Shown: positions 1-11,459 of the stretch, one piece after another | How the letters are laid out: every line of letters starts with the position of its first letter | Position numbering within the stretch: the first letter of the stretch is position 1 | Source of the DNA: Anthostomella pinea | Lineage: Eukaryota; Ascomycota; Sordariomycetes; Xylariales; Xylariaceae | DNA length: 64,000 nucleotides | Reading direction: 5' to 3' | NCBI GenBank assembly: GCA_963556695.1 | Contig: CAUWAG010000020.1 | Coordinates: forward strand, 5,642,001 to 5,706,000 | Program-made: the position numbers and the translations under genes | The notes under the pieces: model-generated | What the model was told of the DNA's origin: nothing | Databases searched by the model: none | Seen by the model: only the letters and a program-made list of their open reading frames with translations

Positions 1-109
1 CCGGGGTGAGTGAGTGTACACATATATACATAACCTGCAAGAAGGGATCGAAAGGCGAACATTACCTATGCTACTCAACGGTCATTCCAATCTGGATTAG
101 GAAACAGTC

Positions 110-1129
110 ATGGCGAAGGGTGAAAACAACGGGCGAGTGACCACTCGCCCACCAACCCCCATACTTTCCTCTCTCCTCTACTACTGTGGTGCACTTGCGC
201 TACATTACGTCTTCGTCCCATTATTTGCGTACCATCGCTGGAAATACCCCGAGTTCTGGAACCCGCGCAAGCCTACTCTCACCAGGTTCTACGCGGCCCG
301 CCCAAGTCTGGAAGTTCGCATATTTCTGCCCCCGAACCATGCCCACGAAAACAAACTCCCCGTGTTTTTCCTCATGCACGGAGGAGGCTGGCTCATTGGC
401 GACGCCAAGCAGGACGACGAACAGGCACACCTCCTGGCGCACAAGTACGGCTTCTGTGTCGCAAGCCTCAACTACCGCTCCGGACCACACCATCGGTTCC
501 CAACCCCGATATTCGACTGCCTCGCGCTCATCAAGGAGGTGCTAGCTGACACCACTCTGCCGGTGGACCGCGACAGGGTGGTGGCTGGCGGGTTCTCGGC
601 TGGCGCCGTCACGACGCTGGCGCTCGCGCAGTTACCGGAACTCAAAAACGTCATCAAGGCCCTCGTCACGTTCTATCCCCTGACCGACTTCACCGGCGAG
701 GGACGTCCGGAAGGGGGTACCTCGCCGTGGGGAAGGAAAGAGCACTTGCCCAGGCTCTTGCCACTGTTCCATGCTGCATACATCCCCGACGGGCAGGACT
801 TGCGCGAGCCGCTTCTGAGCGCCACGTACGCGACCAGAGAAGACATGCCGCAGCCACTGTTCATGATAACGGCATCCGAGGACTTCCTCTGGAAAGAGGC
901 GAAAGATCTGGGTTGCCGCCTCGGCGGTGTGGTGGAAGACTCGGCTTTGTACGATAGTGAGTCCTGGGAAAGTGGTGGGGTGAAGTACCAATGCGTCAAG
1001 GATATGCCGCATTCTTTCACGCACTTCTTCGAGAAGATCAAGGTTCCGGAGTGGGAAGAGAGGCGGGTGCGCGCGAACGACGATATTTGGCGGGATATCA
1101 ACGATTGGGTACGAAGGGTCATTGACTGA
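110..1129 (+). CDS. alpha/beta hydrolase fold-3 esterase/lipase-like protein
   Basis: Single-exon gene of 339 residues. The HGGGW oxyanion-hole motif lies at residues 90-94 and the nucleophile elbow GFSAG at 161-165, with Ser163 as predicted nucleophile. Asp258 (in TASEDF) and His301 (in DMPHSF) complete the expected catalytic triad. This order is typical of the hormone-sensitive-lipase-like fold-3 hydrolases, which act on esters of small molecules; the substrate cannot be read from the sequence. A hydrophobic stretch at about residues 20-40 could be a membrane anchor, as in several fungal members of the family. I chose the first ATG, which directly precedes the hydrophobic stretch. A TATA-like run lies near positions 20-32. 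The neighbouring DNA gives no pathway context. A role in detoxification or secondary metabolism would be a guess. Confidence 0.85.
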   Translation: MAKGENNGRVTTRPPTPILSSLLYYCGALALHYVFVPLFAYHRWKYPEFWNPRKPTLTRFYAARPSLEVRIFLPPNHAHENKLPVFFLMHGGGWLIGDAKQDDEQAHLLAHKYGFCVASLNYRSGPHHRFPTPIFDCLALIKEVLADTTLPVDRDRVVAGGFSAGAVTTLALAQLPELKNVIKALVTFYPLTDFTGEGRPEGGTSPWGRKEHLPRLLPLFHAAYIPDGQDLREPLLSATYATREDMPQPLFMITASEDFLWKEAKDLGCRLGGVVEDSALYDSESWESGGVKYQCVKDMPHSFTHFFEKIKVPEWEERRVRANDDIWRDINDWVRRVID

Positions 1130-2885
1130 GTCTGGTCGTCCTCGGGGACCGGCTCACGGTCACCTAGCGCATGTTGGGTCAGCAGGCGAGCTAGCGGGTC
1201 TAATGGCACGTTCTCTTCGGCCCGTATGTGTATCGACACAGCCAGTGGCAGAGTGGAGGGATAGAGAGTGAGCATCATCGGTAGGTGTACCGAGTAGGAT
1301 AAGACGTCGCGTCGAGACCTCTCAATCAAAGTATACTCGAGATCAAATACTCAGGAGGTTTTACATTCACACCCTCGGGCGACCGCGGTGCGAAGGAGAA
1401 AGCTTAAGTGGTTGACAGAATGATCATCGTATTCGCCTTTAACAAGCAGTCATTCAGCGGAAACATAATTAGTGGAAGAACTGCATCGCTGCTCATCATA
1501 CTGCGTTCGTATTCGCATCTTATATAGTCTGTCGTGGCATCCGCTTCTGATGACAGCTGGTCAGTCAATGGCCGGGCCTCAACATCGCCAGCCTCCGGTA
1601 CGGAGCCGGGACGCCCTCCTGCTTGAGTGTCCGGACACGGAATAAGGTGCAGACTCAAAGTGGTACCCAGAACCACCAGGTCCAAGCAGAGGCTCGGTCC
1701 GCGTAGCGGCTACGAGATTGACATCCATGGGACGAAGGAAATGTGTTGCAGTGTATGATATGTGAAGAAGCCAACTTCTATCAAGGCGGGAATGTCTACC
1801 CTGCCGCTATTCTGTCAAGCCGCGTATATCTCAGCATGTCAGCCATCAGTCCGGGTTCTTTGAGTGTTCATGGTACGAGCCACGTTCGCAAAGGCGCATC
1901 GCTGCCTACCAGCAGGTTCAAATGGAAGTATTGAAGCCAGCTTATATTTCGGTCAGCAGGTTTATACACAAGGAGCACATAAAGGGGCTCGGAGTGGCAA
2001 CCAATTGGGCAGTCAAACGTGTCACTCAAGGCTTCCTGAAATGAAACCGGGGTCGTCAGAGATGGATGCGAATGTTGTTGATTCCAGGGACTCGGTTACT
2101 CTGGATACATATCATATCATGCAGATGGCTATATCCGAGCGTATGTAACGCGTGTGGAGTTCTCATCATACCTAGGTATTGCCATGGTATACCCTCCGGT
2201 CGTAGGTCTGCGATTGCTGAAGAATCATCATCTGCTTGCTCAACGGACTAGTCCTACCCGTGGACTAACATGAAACGGCTCAGCTGAGGCACCCATTTGC
2301 AGTACTCTCTTGGTCCTGGTCGGAGTCGCGTGGCTGGCACGGAGTGCAATTGCTAGCGAGACTCAGATGGTACACTGTTTGTTGGCTGTCGAACATGAAA
2401 TCCTGGTCTACGAAGGGTATGCAGATTCCCTCGAGTATGCGCTTGACAGGGAACAGTATCAGTAGAGCATGGTTGAAGTACGTTGGAACAGCGCTCAACA
2501 GGCAGCTAGTTTTATATGTAAACGACTGCCCACGCCTCCACTCTGTCCGGTTATTCTATCGCGGATCGTCGAGGAGGATATAGCGATGAGATGATCCTCT
2601 CAGGGGAGTCTCAAATAGCTATATCGGGTTGGTCGACATCGCGCTGTCATGATTCTTTCAAAGTCTGGTGTGACAGGCAGGCTGACCGGCACTGTACTGC
2701 ACGCTTCTACATATGATGTTTTTGAGGACAGCAAGGCCGGGTGAGCTCTGACTCTGACGGGTCGCATCGACAGCTCACGTCCAAAAGTTTCCGAGTCCGA
2801 GCAACGACTACCTGTCACCCGGCAGGACGTCCGTTGGCCTGTCATGGCGTTGGTCTCGGTATCCAACCCTTCGGCATGACACTAA

Positions 2886-2929
2886 TAGAATGGCGACTTC
2901 GGCACAGCAGAAGCCGAAGCACCATTCTA
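2886..2929. repeat. near-perfect inverted repeat (hairpin)
   Basis: Arms 2886-2903 and 2913-2929 are complementary except for one mismatch and one unpaired base, around a 9-nt loop. The arms contain CTTCGGC and GCCGAAG. No gene or element was recognised around it. Confidence 0.6.
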
Positions 2930-3238
2930 GTAGAACACTACTCTCGCGTCCTAGGTTGTGCTGCTAGCCCTCTTGTAGCATGTAGCTGATCAATTCGGGT
3001 TTGAAATGAGTCGATCGGAACCTATCCGGGTGACAGCAGGGTCAAGGTGTCAGACGTTTGGTCACAGTCCACGTGGAGCATCGCGATCTGCGGATCTCAT
3101 AGAGCCGCTATTGATCATTATTACAAATGTCCGGCCGGAACTGGAGGCTGGGGAATGTCAAATGGCGCCGCACCATTCCAGCAGTTTACTAGCCGGAACA
3201 CCACTTCGCCGGCCTTGTTGCACAAAGGCAGTCAAGCT

Positions 3239-3484
3239 TATCCCCTTAAGCGTTCGTTGGCACCGACCCCCTGAATTCCGGTACTGTACTTGAAAGATCA
3301 TCTGTGACGGCATCTAATGCCCTATAGCCAATTCTCCGACCAATCAAAACCCTTCATCTTCGGCCGAGCATTTACTGACATTGAATGATTGGTCTATTAA
3401 TATAGGACTGGGCCCATTTGGTGTCTACACGGGCCATGTGGTATGTACTGTACAAGGCGGTGCCAGCGAACGCTTAAGGGGATA
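3239..3484. mobile_element. MITE-like element with 28-bp terminal inverted repeats and TA ends
   Basis: Positions 3238-3265 and 3458-3485 are inverted copies of each other with a single mismatch (TTATCCCCTTAAGCG... against its complement). Both ends can be read as TA dinucleotides followed by TCCCCTTAAGCG, the arrangement left by Tc1/mariner/Fot1-type transposition. The enclosed DNA is only about 190 bp and has no coding capacity, so this is a non-autonomous element. The superfamily assignment is inference from the TA ends. No second copy was found in the window. Confidence 0.6.
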
Positions 3485-4281
3485 AACCACACGAGTCAGT
3501 CCGCGTGCAGTTATGCAGGGTCTGTACCTCCTTTTACGAGACTCTCCAGCTGGTTTTCATTCCCTCGGGACAGCGCCTCACGAGAATGGAGAGAAGGCAT
3601 GATGCGTTTGCAGGGCTTCGTTTGAAGGGCTTCGTATCCAAACGGACAAGTGAACAGAGCCTCGCAGGTAGCATGCCGCTGGTGGCAGGGTACTTCCATA
3701 GACTTGTTGGCCAATATGAGCTGGTCCCCATACTGATATTATATACACACCATTGCCGCGATCAGCAAATAGTGGCCGGAGGTACAGTAATAACAGTACC
3801 TAATCGATGAGCCAATCTGCATTGGCCCCCACTGCTGCACATCATTCAGGGACCAGCAGGGATTACGGACCACCCGGCACGGTCAATGGTCGGCCATCGC
3901 ACTTTCAGGGGTTCCATCGTCGATTTTGGAGATCTCCCCATGGCCCCAGTGCTTTTACCGTTTACGTCTGTACTACAGTACTGGCAGGTAGGCAGCCGCT
4001 ATTGGACCAACAACACAGCCGATAAGAGTTAAAAAAATAGAAGGATCGAGGAAGGAGGATTCGTAATGCCATAGGTACCTGGCAGCTGTGTGGCGGTCTG
4101 GCGGTCTGGCTACCTACCTAGGTAAGGTACCTACCCGGTGGGATGCGCTGCCGAATGAGACGGCCCTATAGACTAGTAACTACAGTCGGGTGTCCGTGGT
4201 CCGTCGGTTGAACCCGATCTCGCACTCCCGGTCCCAGTCGATCCTTCCCCCAGCTCCAGCTCCCATTGCCCAATCTCCCAG

Positions 4282-4318
4282 CTCCCTTCTCCCTTCTCCC
4301 TTCTCCCTTCTCCCTTCT
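4282..4318. repeat. 7-bp tandem repeat (CTCCCTT)n
   Basis: About five tandem copies of a pyrimidine heptamer in gene-free DNA. Confidence 0.8.
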
Positions 4319-4507
4319 GCTCCCACATGCCGCTGAGGTGTGTCTAGCATGTCGTATCACCCACTTTCCTCCTTTTCTTCGCCGCACCAATACAGTCTGC
4401 GCGTGTCTACTCTTATTAGTTTAAGAAGGATGATGATCTGACGGTGTTCAATGGACAGCACTCGAGCATGTGACATTCCAGACAACCCCCAACATTCCAA
4501 CGCCCGA

Positions 4508-4536
4508 CCTGGCAGCCTGGCAGCCTGGCAGCCTGG
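4508..4536. repeat. 8-bp tandem repeat (CCTGGCAG)n
   Basis: Three and a half direct copies of CCTGGCAG in gene-free DNA. Confidence 0.8.
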
Positions 4537-4743
4537 ATCCTCCTGGTTGTTGGCAACTTGGCAGTCCGAGCACACGAACGACGCCCGATGCGAGGTCCCA
4601 TATCGCCAATGCCGGTCCCATCACGGCTAGCTGCTTACCCTAGGTAGTAGTAGTAAGGGATCCGCGGTCCCGACAGCTTTTAAACCTTGAAAGTTTCCGA
4701 CCGGCCTCAAACGCTACTCTACCATCGGGCTCTATCCAGTGTC

Positions 4744-4770
4744 CACCAGCCAGCCAGCCAGCCAGCCAGC
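4744..4770. repeat. (CCAG)n microsatellite
   Basis: Six consecutive CCAG-type units in gene-free DNA. Confidence 0.75.
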
Positions 4771-5687
4771 CTGTTGGTACGGTAGCACCGTACAAACAGC
4801 CGGCATTTCGCGTCACCCCTACGAGCTATACGACACAATCATTTCTATTATTCCAATACTTCCTAGTAGAGGGAGGACCAGGGGTCAACAGGTTGTCAAC
4901 CAGGAACCACCCATCGAGATAGTACCTAGATGCCATCTGCAAACGCAAGGTTAGATACCGGGATCCTCTCTACACGTGCAGGTAGCCAAGACGAGGTAAG
5001 CTGCAGGTCTCGCCCGTGTCGCCGTCGTAGCGGGTGCTAGATGAGAGGTGAGGGATGGCCATGGAAGCTTTGGTGAGTGTGGTGAGTCTGGTTGAGTCTG
5101 GAATGTCCGTCTCATTAAGGTATTACTACTATATGCTAGAGGTAATAGAGAGGTCCGTCCGTCCACCATTCCGCCCACCCGTTCACTCGTTCACTCGTTC
5201 GTTCCTTTGCGCGTCCAGTGTCCAGACGCATCACACCCTTTCCAGGCTTTTCTTCAACCATCCCATTTAGCACGATGCTCTAGTTCCGGTCTTGTTCTGC
5301 AACAAGAAAAACCTCCGTCGCGCGCTCTGACCTCTGACCTCAGGCACTCGCTGACCTCACACTGCCTGACTGCTCGCACCCACCACTTTACTCCCTGTTT
5401 CACCACTTCTTCCTCCCCAGATCCTTCCGTCACCTGCCTGGGGTTTCTGGGTTTCTGCTCGTCCCTGAAACCACCAACCCGAAGCAATCAAGTGAACAAC
5501 TTCAACTTCACAGACAGACGACATGTGGTGGCCAGTGCAGTATTGCTGATCACTATCGGATGGGAACCCCCCGCAACCTCGGTCCTCTCCGCCCACTGAG
5601 ACGAAACATAATCAGGAGTCCGGCTTGTGAGAGGGATACACCTGCCAAACTGAACACAGTTGTTGCGCATGGAGACATAGTGTCGAG

Positions 5688-8423
5688 ATGGGTCTGCTGA
5701 GTTTTCTCTCGAGAAAGCCGTCGGGCGAAGGCCAGTATCCTCCGGCCATCCTCAAAGCACAGGCGTACGATGCGACGGTGCCCGCCTTGCCTCCGATCCG
5801 CGGTACGGCCCTTCTCAGTCCCAGACTCCCAGCAATCCCATGTCTCACCGACACTGACCCAATTGTTTAGGTACTTACCCGGTAGCTGGCAATGGACGGA
5901 GCATCTTGGAGCAGTTCCACAAGTCTCATCCGAATCTGGCTTCTATCGACCCTCACGACACTGCAGCTCCTCCGCCTCTGGTTCCTCGCACTCGACGGGA
6001 TAGCATCCGCAGCGACGGTACTGGACATCCGAGCACCGCAGCGTCATCTCAGCTGGCCGACATACGAGGTCGGTCCCAGTCAGCAGCTGGTACACGCGCG
6101 CAGCCCAAGGTCGAGCTGCCGCCGCCTCCGAAGAAGAAATTCGGCCCCTACAGGTTGCCGCCAAAGGTGCCTGAGAACCTGCACTATGCCTTTGACACAG
6201 CAGAATTCACCGCGCCTTCACCCGCATTTGCACGCACGCGCGCTTCTTCCCACAGTGGCGACTCGGGATCGGCCAAGGCATTCGTCGACTTATTGGATGC
6301 TCATTCATTGATCAAACCCGGCGACTTTTATGGTCGCGTTGAGGCGGCCGGCGCCAGGAACTATGGAGAAGATGTCGCCGACCGCAATCTGGGCGAGAAT
6401 GGAAGTGATTTGAATTTGTCGGGACCGCAAGGGTCCCGTGCCAGACGGACCGTCCCCAGCACCATCGACGATGAATATGAAGATGATCAACCTCGACGAT
6501 CAAGGAAGCGACATTCAATGGGCTCGGGTTTACGGACGAAATCCGCCCATGCCAACGGTGCTCGAGACACATTTCCTCAGAGAATGTCTTCAAGAGTACC
6601 ACATGAGCCCGCGCATCCCGAGAGTACGTCGATGAATGAGTCGAGAGTGGCTAGTAAAGCCGAGAAGACGGCCCGTCGACGGTCCTTGCCCTCCTACGCT
6701 GTGCATTCGTCAACCACCGATGCAACGAGGGGCTCGTCAAACCGAAGAAGGATCAGGGTCATGGATCCGAACGATTTCCCGGAAGCACTTAGGGACCGAG
6801 CTCGGGCTGCAGCTGCGCAGGAAGATCACACGAACAGTCCGCCTGCGAAGCCAAACTCGAAAACCACCGAGTCGCCAAGAATAACCAGGGACCATGTGCT
6901 GCATGCGAAAGGCAAGGCCACCGAGGACCACGCACAACACACTAGGAAGGATTACGAGTACCGGTCGCACCATAAAAGGAATAGTTCTGAGCAAACCATA
7001 CCAGAGCGCGACTTGCTGATCCGCACCAGGCCTACCCAGCATTCGTCCAGGCGCAAGACAATAGGATATGACATGCCGCTGTCTGTACCGAAGTCACCTT
7101 CGAAGAGGCATACCTTGCAGGCTCCCGGCGTCGCCTCCCACCGAGGAGTTAAGGAAGAAGTCACCCAACAACGTTCAACACCCCAGAGCCCCCGCAAAGC
7201 CAGAGACCGAAACATGTCGTCACGCCACCTGGGAAGTATAACCGACCTCCCGAATACGCTCCACGCCTTGCCAACACCGCAACCCGCCCAAGCATCACGT
7301 CAGTGTTCTCCGCTGTTACATATGTCGTCAATCTCCCCTCTCAGCTCGTTACTAACACGTGTCTGTAGAAGTGAAGCCTTCTTCCGGACGACCAGTGAGC
7401 CAGGACGGGCCAAACTACCACATTCGAAACCGAAGCATTGTCTCTCTATCCAATAAAAGTATCATGCCCTTCGGGATCAAGGATTCGATTCCGGAACGCA
7501 CCAGCAGCATTCGTCATTGGTCCCTAACCTCGGAGACAGGAGGCTCTCAAAGTTCAAACCCGTTCAAGCCAGAATCTGGACACACCACCAATACCTCTCT
7601 TGACCATGCTCCGATCTTGTCGCTTTCCAAAACCATGAACCTCGTCCCTGCCCTTGAGAGCCGAACGGAACCCCGCGCACGGTCGTCTGTGAAGGGTATT
7701 GGCCTGTCATCGCCAATTCGATCTGCGGCCAAATCTCATCGGCACAAGACTTCGAAAGATTTCAACATTGACGACTACATTTCTTCAGACGACTCGTACC
7801 ATTTGCCGTCGCGGCCACGAGGCGAGGATGAGAGAGACCTGCTCTTCGCTGACGCGGGCTTTGGCTTCACCGGGTCACAACTTCCTGGACTACCCGGGAT
7901 GTTTGATATTGCCTCACCCAAATCTGTATCATCTCGGTCTGATCGGCCAAAAAGTTTGAAGGCGTCCCGGACTCCCTACCACTTGGTTGCTTTTAGTTTC
8001 AGCAACGTGAACGAGCTGTCTACAGGAAAGGGCCCTCAACACACAAACTCTCAAAACAGAGTATCGCACTTTCAGATGCCGGCTTTCAGCTACACAGACT
8101 CAGAAGACGAGGATGGCGATGGAATCGTGAATTCGTCCGACGAGGAGTTGAGTTTTGATATTCCTTTCAGCCGGACTGGTGCCCCTCGGCGGGACAACCC
8201 GCGAGGCGCAATGCCGTGGCACGAAAACGACACGACGCGTATTGTCGAGGAAGAGGACGCTGACTTGGACGACTTCTCGGCTATCATCCGACGACGCAAG
8301 GAGGAGAAGGCGAAGCGCCGAGCGAGCCATACCTCCCTACGTCGGGTAAAGGGTAAGGGGAGGGCGCCCGACATGCCCCGACTGGGGCTGGACGACCTTT
8401 CTGGGTACGCCGACGCGGAGTGA
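5688..8423 (+). CDS. conserved-type disordered protein of unknown function, three exons
   Basis: I join exons 5688-5802, 5871-7298 and 7369-8423. Intron 1 is 68 bp and intron 2 is 70 bp, the latter with an ACTAAC branch site at 7351. All junctions keep the frame and give 865 residues starting MGLLSFLSRKPSG. The protein is rich in Ser, Arg and Pro and looks largely disordered. Acidic patches near the C terminus (TDSEDEDGDG, VEEEDADLDD) are followed by a basic segment (RRRKEEKAKRR). No catalytic domain or membrane segment is visible, and I do not recognise the family. The composition would fit a scaffold, a cytoskeletal regulator or a nuclear protein, but nothing decides between them. The coding assignment is supported by three long frames that splice cleanly at consensus sites. 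Confidence 0.75.
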
Positions 8424-9550
8424 CGGATCAGACGTCGAGTTCCCGGCAAAAACGCGAGTCGCAGAAAGGAACGGCGTTGGATAACACGGAAAGCGAGTGT
8501 TTTTACTGTCAATACCCCCTTTCCATTTCTCCTGGTTGATTTGGGTCCCACTGGACCATCCCGAGGCGGTGGCCGCGAGCCCCCTCACTCACTTTCACAT
8601 ACGCCCCCATTTTCTCATGTATTCATATGGACTGCATTCTGCGGCGATTCTACGGTGGATGCGTTATATTTAAGGACACCGCATCACTGGACTTCAGGGC
8701 AGGCAGGGAGGCTGCGATGTTTTATACCTCAAACGTGTTGCCGTGTGGATCTACCGCGGCGGTCGGTCACCAGCCCATGAAGAGGCCATGTAATTTTCCT
8801 TTGAGGGTTGTAGACTAGGTAGAGCACAGGGGTAGTCTCACCGAGATTTGGGATGTCTTATTTGAAACGCCGTTCGGGGCCCCTTCTGACTTGCGCACCG
8901 TGACCATGGTCTGATTGGCGAGATGCGAGAGTTCCGACGCGCGTTATGATCGTATAATGTGAACGATGCGCGGCCCATTCGACATGCGACAGTCAATCAC
9001 CTATTTTTGAGCCATCGTACGATTGTCGACGGCAAGGCGTGGTCCGTCCATCGACGAAGGACAAGATAACACGGCCGGTAATACAAGTTCTGGACTGCAA
9101 CACAGCCCCGGCACCTGAAGGGCGCCGAAATCGTTACTGTGAGAATCACGACAAGGGCGTTATAATGATCCCAGCTACATTATAGATTCGGTGTCGCGAC
9201 GCCCTTCGGCCCCGAAGCGCGCCCTTCCGTAGTCAAGCGGCTGAACACCACCCCGGACAGCCCGAGTGGGTTCGAGACTCGACACACCGCTCCGAATCCG
9301 AATGCACCTTCCGCTTTTGCTGTCCGTCCGTCCCACTATTACTAGGTAGGTCCTCCTGAGTTCTAGATATCTAGGGGCCCAGATATCTACCCCCGACGGC
9401 TGGAGCTGCGTGCATGTATAAGGGCTGCGTGTATTTCTTGCGTCTGTCTGATTGATCACTTGCTTGCTTACCTCTCATCTATTTCCAACACCTCCCCCCA
9501 CACATACTCGCTCTCGCCCACACCCCGACACGGCGACACTAACCGCTGAC
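8424..9550. other. intergenic region
   Basis: No gene is recognised. The left part should contain the 3' UTR of the upstream gene. The right part (after about 9400) becomes CT- and CA-rich directly before the acetyltransferase start codon, as is usual for a fungal promoter and leader. Confidence 0.5.
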
Positions 9551-11018
9551 ATGGCTACCCCAGCGACCAAGACCAACAACACCGTCGAGATCGAGCTGGT
9601 CCCCTGGGATTATTGTTCCGCGCCGCACGTCGAGCGCATGGTCGAGCAGCGCAGGTCGGCCGGCTGGATGGCCGAGGCCGTGCCGTCGTGGGTGGTGCGC
9701 GCCGAGGCCGGGGGCATGGATATGTTCTGGGTGGTGAGTTTTGCCTTGCCTGGATCCCAAATCCGATCCACCTTCACCTTGGGAGCTAAGTCGCTCGACG
9801 GGTTTTTTTTTCCTTTCCATTCCCTTGATCGCACTCTCTTCTGTGTGCCGTTAACCTGGAAATGTTTGGGCTACGGCTGGGCGAGCTGGGGAGGTGAGAT
9901 GCTGATGGGAAGACGGCCGGAGGAGGAGAATGTGGAGGGAAGGGAGTAATAAGGAGTGAAGCATGGACATCAGGGATAGAGGACAAACGGCGAAGAGGTC
10001 GCGCTCGCTGGCTGACCATGCCGAACCACATCTAGGTTCTCGCAGACGCGACACCAGGCCGGGAGGAGATGCTCGAGGCGCACGGGAGCAGGTACCCCAA
10101 GGTAAGGAGAGGATGTCCTCTGAGGGACCCAACAAACTCCCATTCCATTCTAAGCAACCAGCTCATTCATCAATAGGAGAAAGAGCCCCTGAATGACACG
10201 GCAACGACGTTGTACTCCAACCCCCGCGAGCCCACAGGCCGCGCCTTCGTGGCCATCGGCCACGTCTCGCTCAACCCGAACCCGTCGCCGGGCAAGGAGT
10301 ACTACCTGGACCATCTGCCTAAGGAGCGTGTGTGTGGGTTCCCCTCCTTCCCTCCTGCCCTTCCCCTTCCACTTCCCTCACTTCCCCATATCCCAACCTC
10401 CTAGTATTCCCCCTTTGCTTTCCAACCACCCCTATTCCAGAACCGACTCGGAGCAACCCATCCACCATCGTTTCTAACGTACAATTACTAATACCCCCAA
10501 CCGCAGACTGGATCACAGCCCTCTACACCACCTGGGCGCTCCAAAGCCGCGGCATCGGCCGCGCCGTCATGGCGCGCCTGGAGGCCATGATGGTCGCGCC
10601 GCCCCTAAACGGCGCCGTCGCGGCCCTCGACGCCATCAAGCCCGAGATCATGCGCTCCGAGTTCGCGCTCCGGACGTACTACCAGCGGCTGGGGGTGCCG
10701 GTGCCGAAGGTGCGTTTCAATGAGTCCCGCCCTCTGTTTCTTACCATGGCGGACAAGCAAGCAAGCACATGCCCCCAATGAGGTTTTTCTTTTCTTTTTG
10801 TTTTTTTTCGTAGACCGAATCCAGGAAGTAAACGAACGACGTTGACGGCGTGTTCTCGCTAACAAAAATGGATCAAATCACAGATGTCCAACCAGGAGTG
10901 GTACCAGCGCCAGCGCTACGAGTTCGTCGGCGAGTTCCCCGAGTCCGAGGTGGCGACCATGCCCGACGGCGACGAGATACAGGCGTCGTTGATGCTGATG
11001 ATGAAGAGGCTGAAGTGA
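9551..11018 (+). CDS. GNAT-family N-acetyltransferase, five exons
   Basis: I assemble exons 9551-9733, 10036-10101, 10177-10327, 10507-10709 and 10884-11018, which splice in frame to 245 residues. The acetyl-CoA binding motif A is QSRGIGRA at residues 146-153, inside WALQSRGIGRAVMARLEAM, so this is a GNAT acetyltransferase. The acceptor substrate cannot be told. Upstream, SLNPNPSPGKEYYLDHLP (exon 3) would form the beta strand before the cofactor loop. Downstream, LRTYYQRLGVPVPK and EWYQRQRYEFVGEFPE match the usual late part of the fold, where the protein compares position and reports similarity to other fungal GNATs. The exon 3 donor lies in a GTGTGTGT run, so its exact position is the weakest junction; the one used gives His134. 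The first intron is unusually long for this window (302 bp). The gene runs tail-to-tail with dcl1, 441 bp away. Confidence 0.8.
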
Positions 11019-11459
11019 GAGTAGGGCTAAGGTGTCTTTTTGGGGCACGTCCGTGAGGTGCTGACTTTTACCATGACTGGAACGCCCTGCAGTAAGTATA
11101 TGGGGGCCCTGCTTGAAAGCGGAGGGAATACACGAGGAACCGGCCGCTATCGATGGTCATGGGCCGGGCAAGAGAGGTACTATTGGCCCGTAGCAATGTG
11201 CCTCGTCGATCGGCTTGTTGTGCTAGGCAAATCGAGGGACACACTGTATCTTTCGCTCATTCCTTCGCTCCCCTTAGGATATTCACCATGGTATCATTGG
11301 TACTAAGCCTTTGGGCAAAACATGTCTATTCGCCCATTCTACATATCCCAGAGATGTTCGGGCTGAGCTAGTCTACACAGCACATAGTAGATGCACCTAC
11401 CTAACTACCGTTCACCGTATAGCGCAGGGAACTTGATTGAGATTTATGTACTGACCTCT
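11019..11459. other. short region between convergent genes
   Basis: This should hold the 3' UTRs of the acetyltransferase gene and of dcl1, which point at each other. No other structure was seen. Confidence 0.5.

Larger units (their letters stand above)
1130..5687. other. gene-free interval with small repeats
   Basis: I see no convincing gene in these 4.5 kb. Open frames are short, overlap on both strands and show no family motifs. The interval holds a hairpin (2886-2929), a MITE-like element (3239-3484) and several low-complexity tracts between 4.28 and 4.77 kb. CTACCTACC/GGTAGGTAGG words cluster around 4110-4135. The last few hundred bases, rich in C and T, look like the promoter and 5' leader of the gene starting at 5688. 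Confidence 0.5.
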
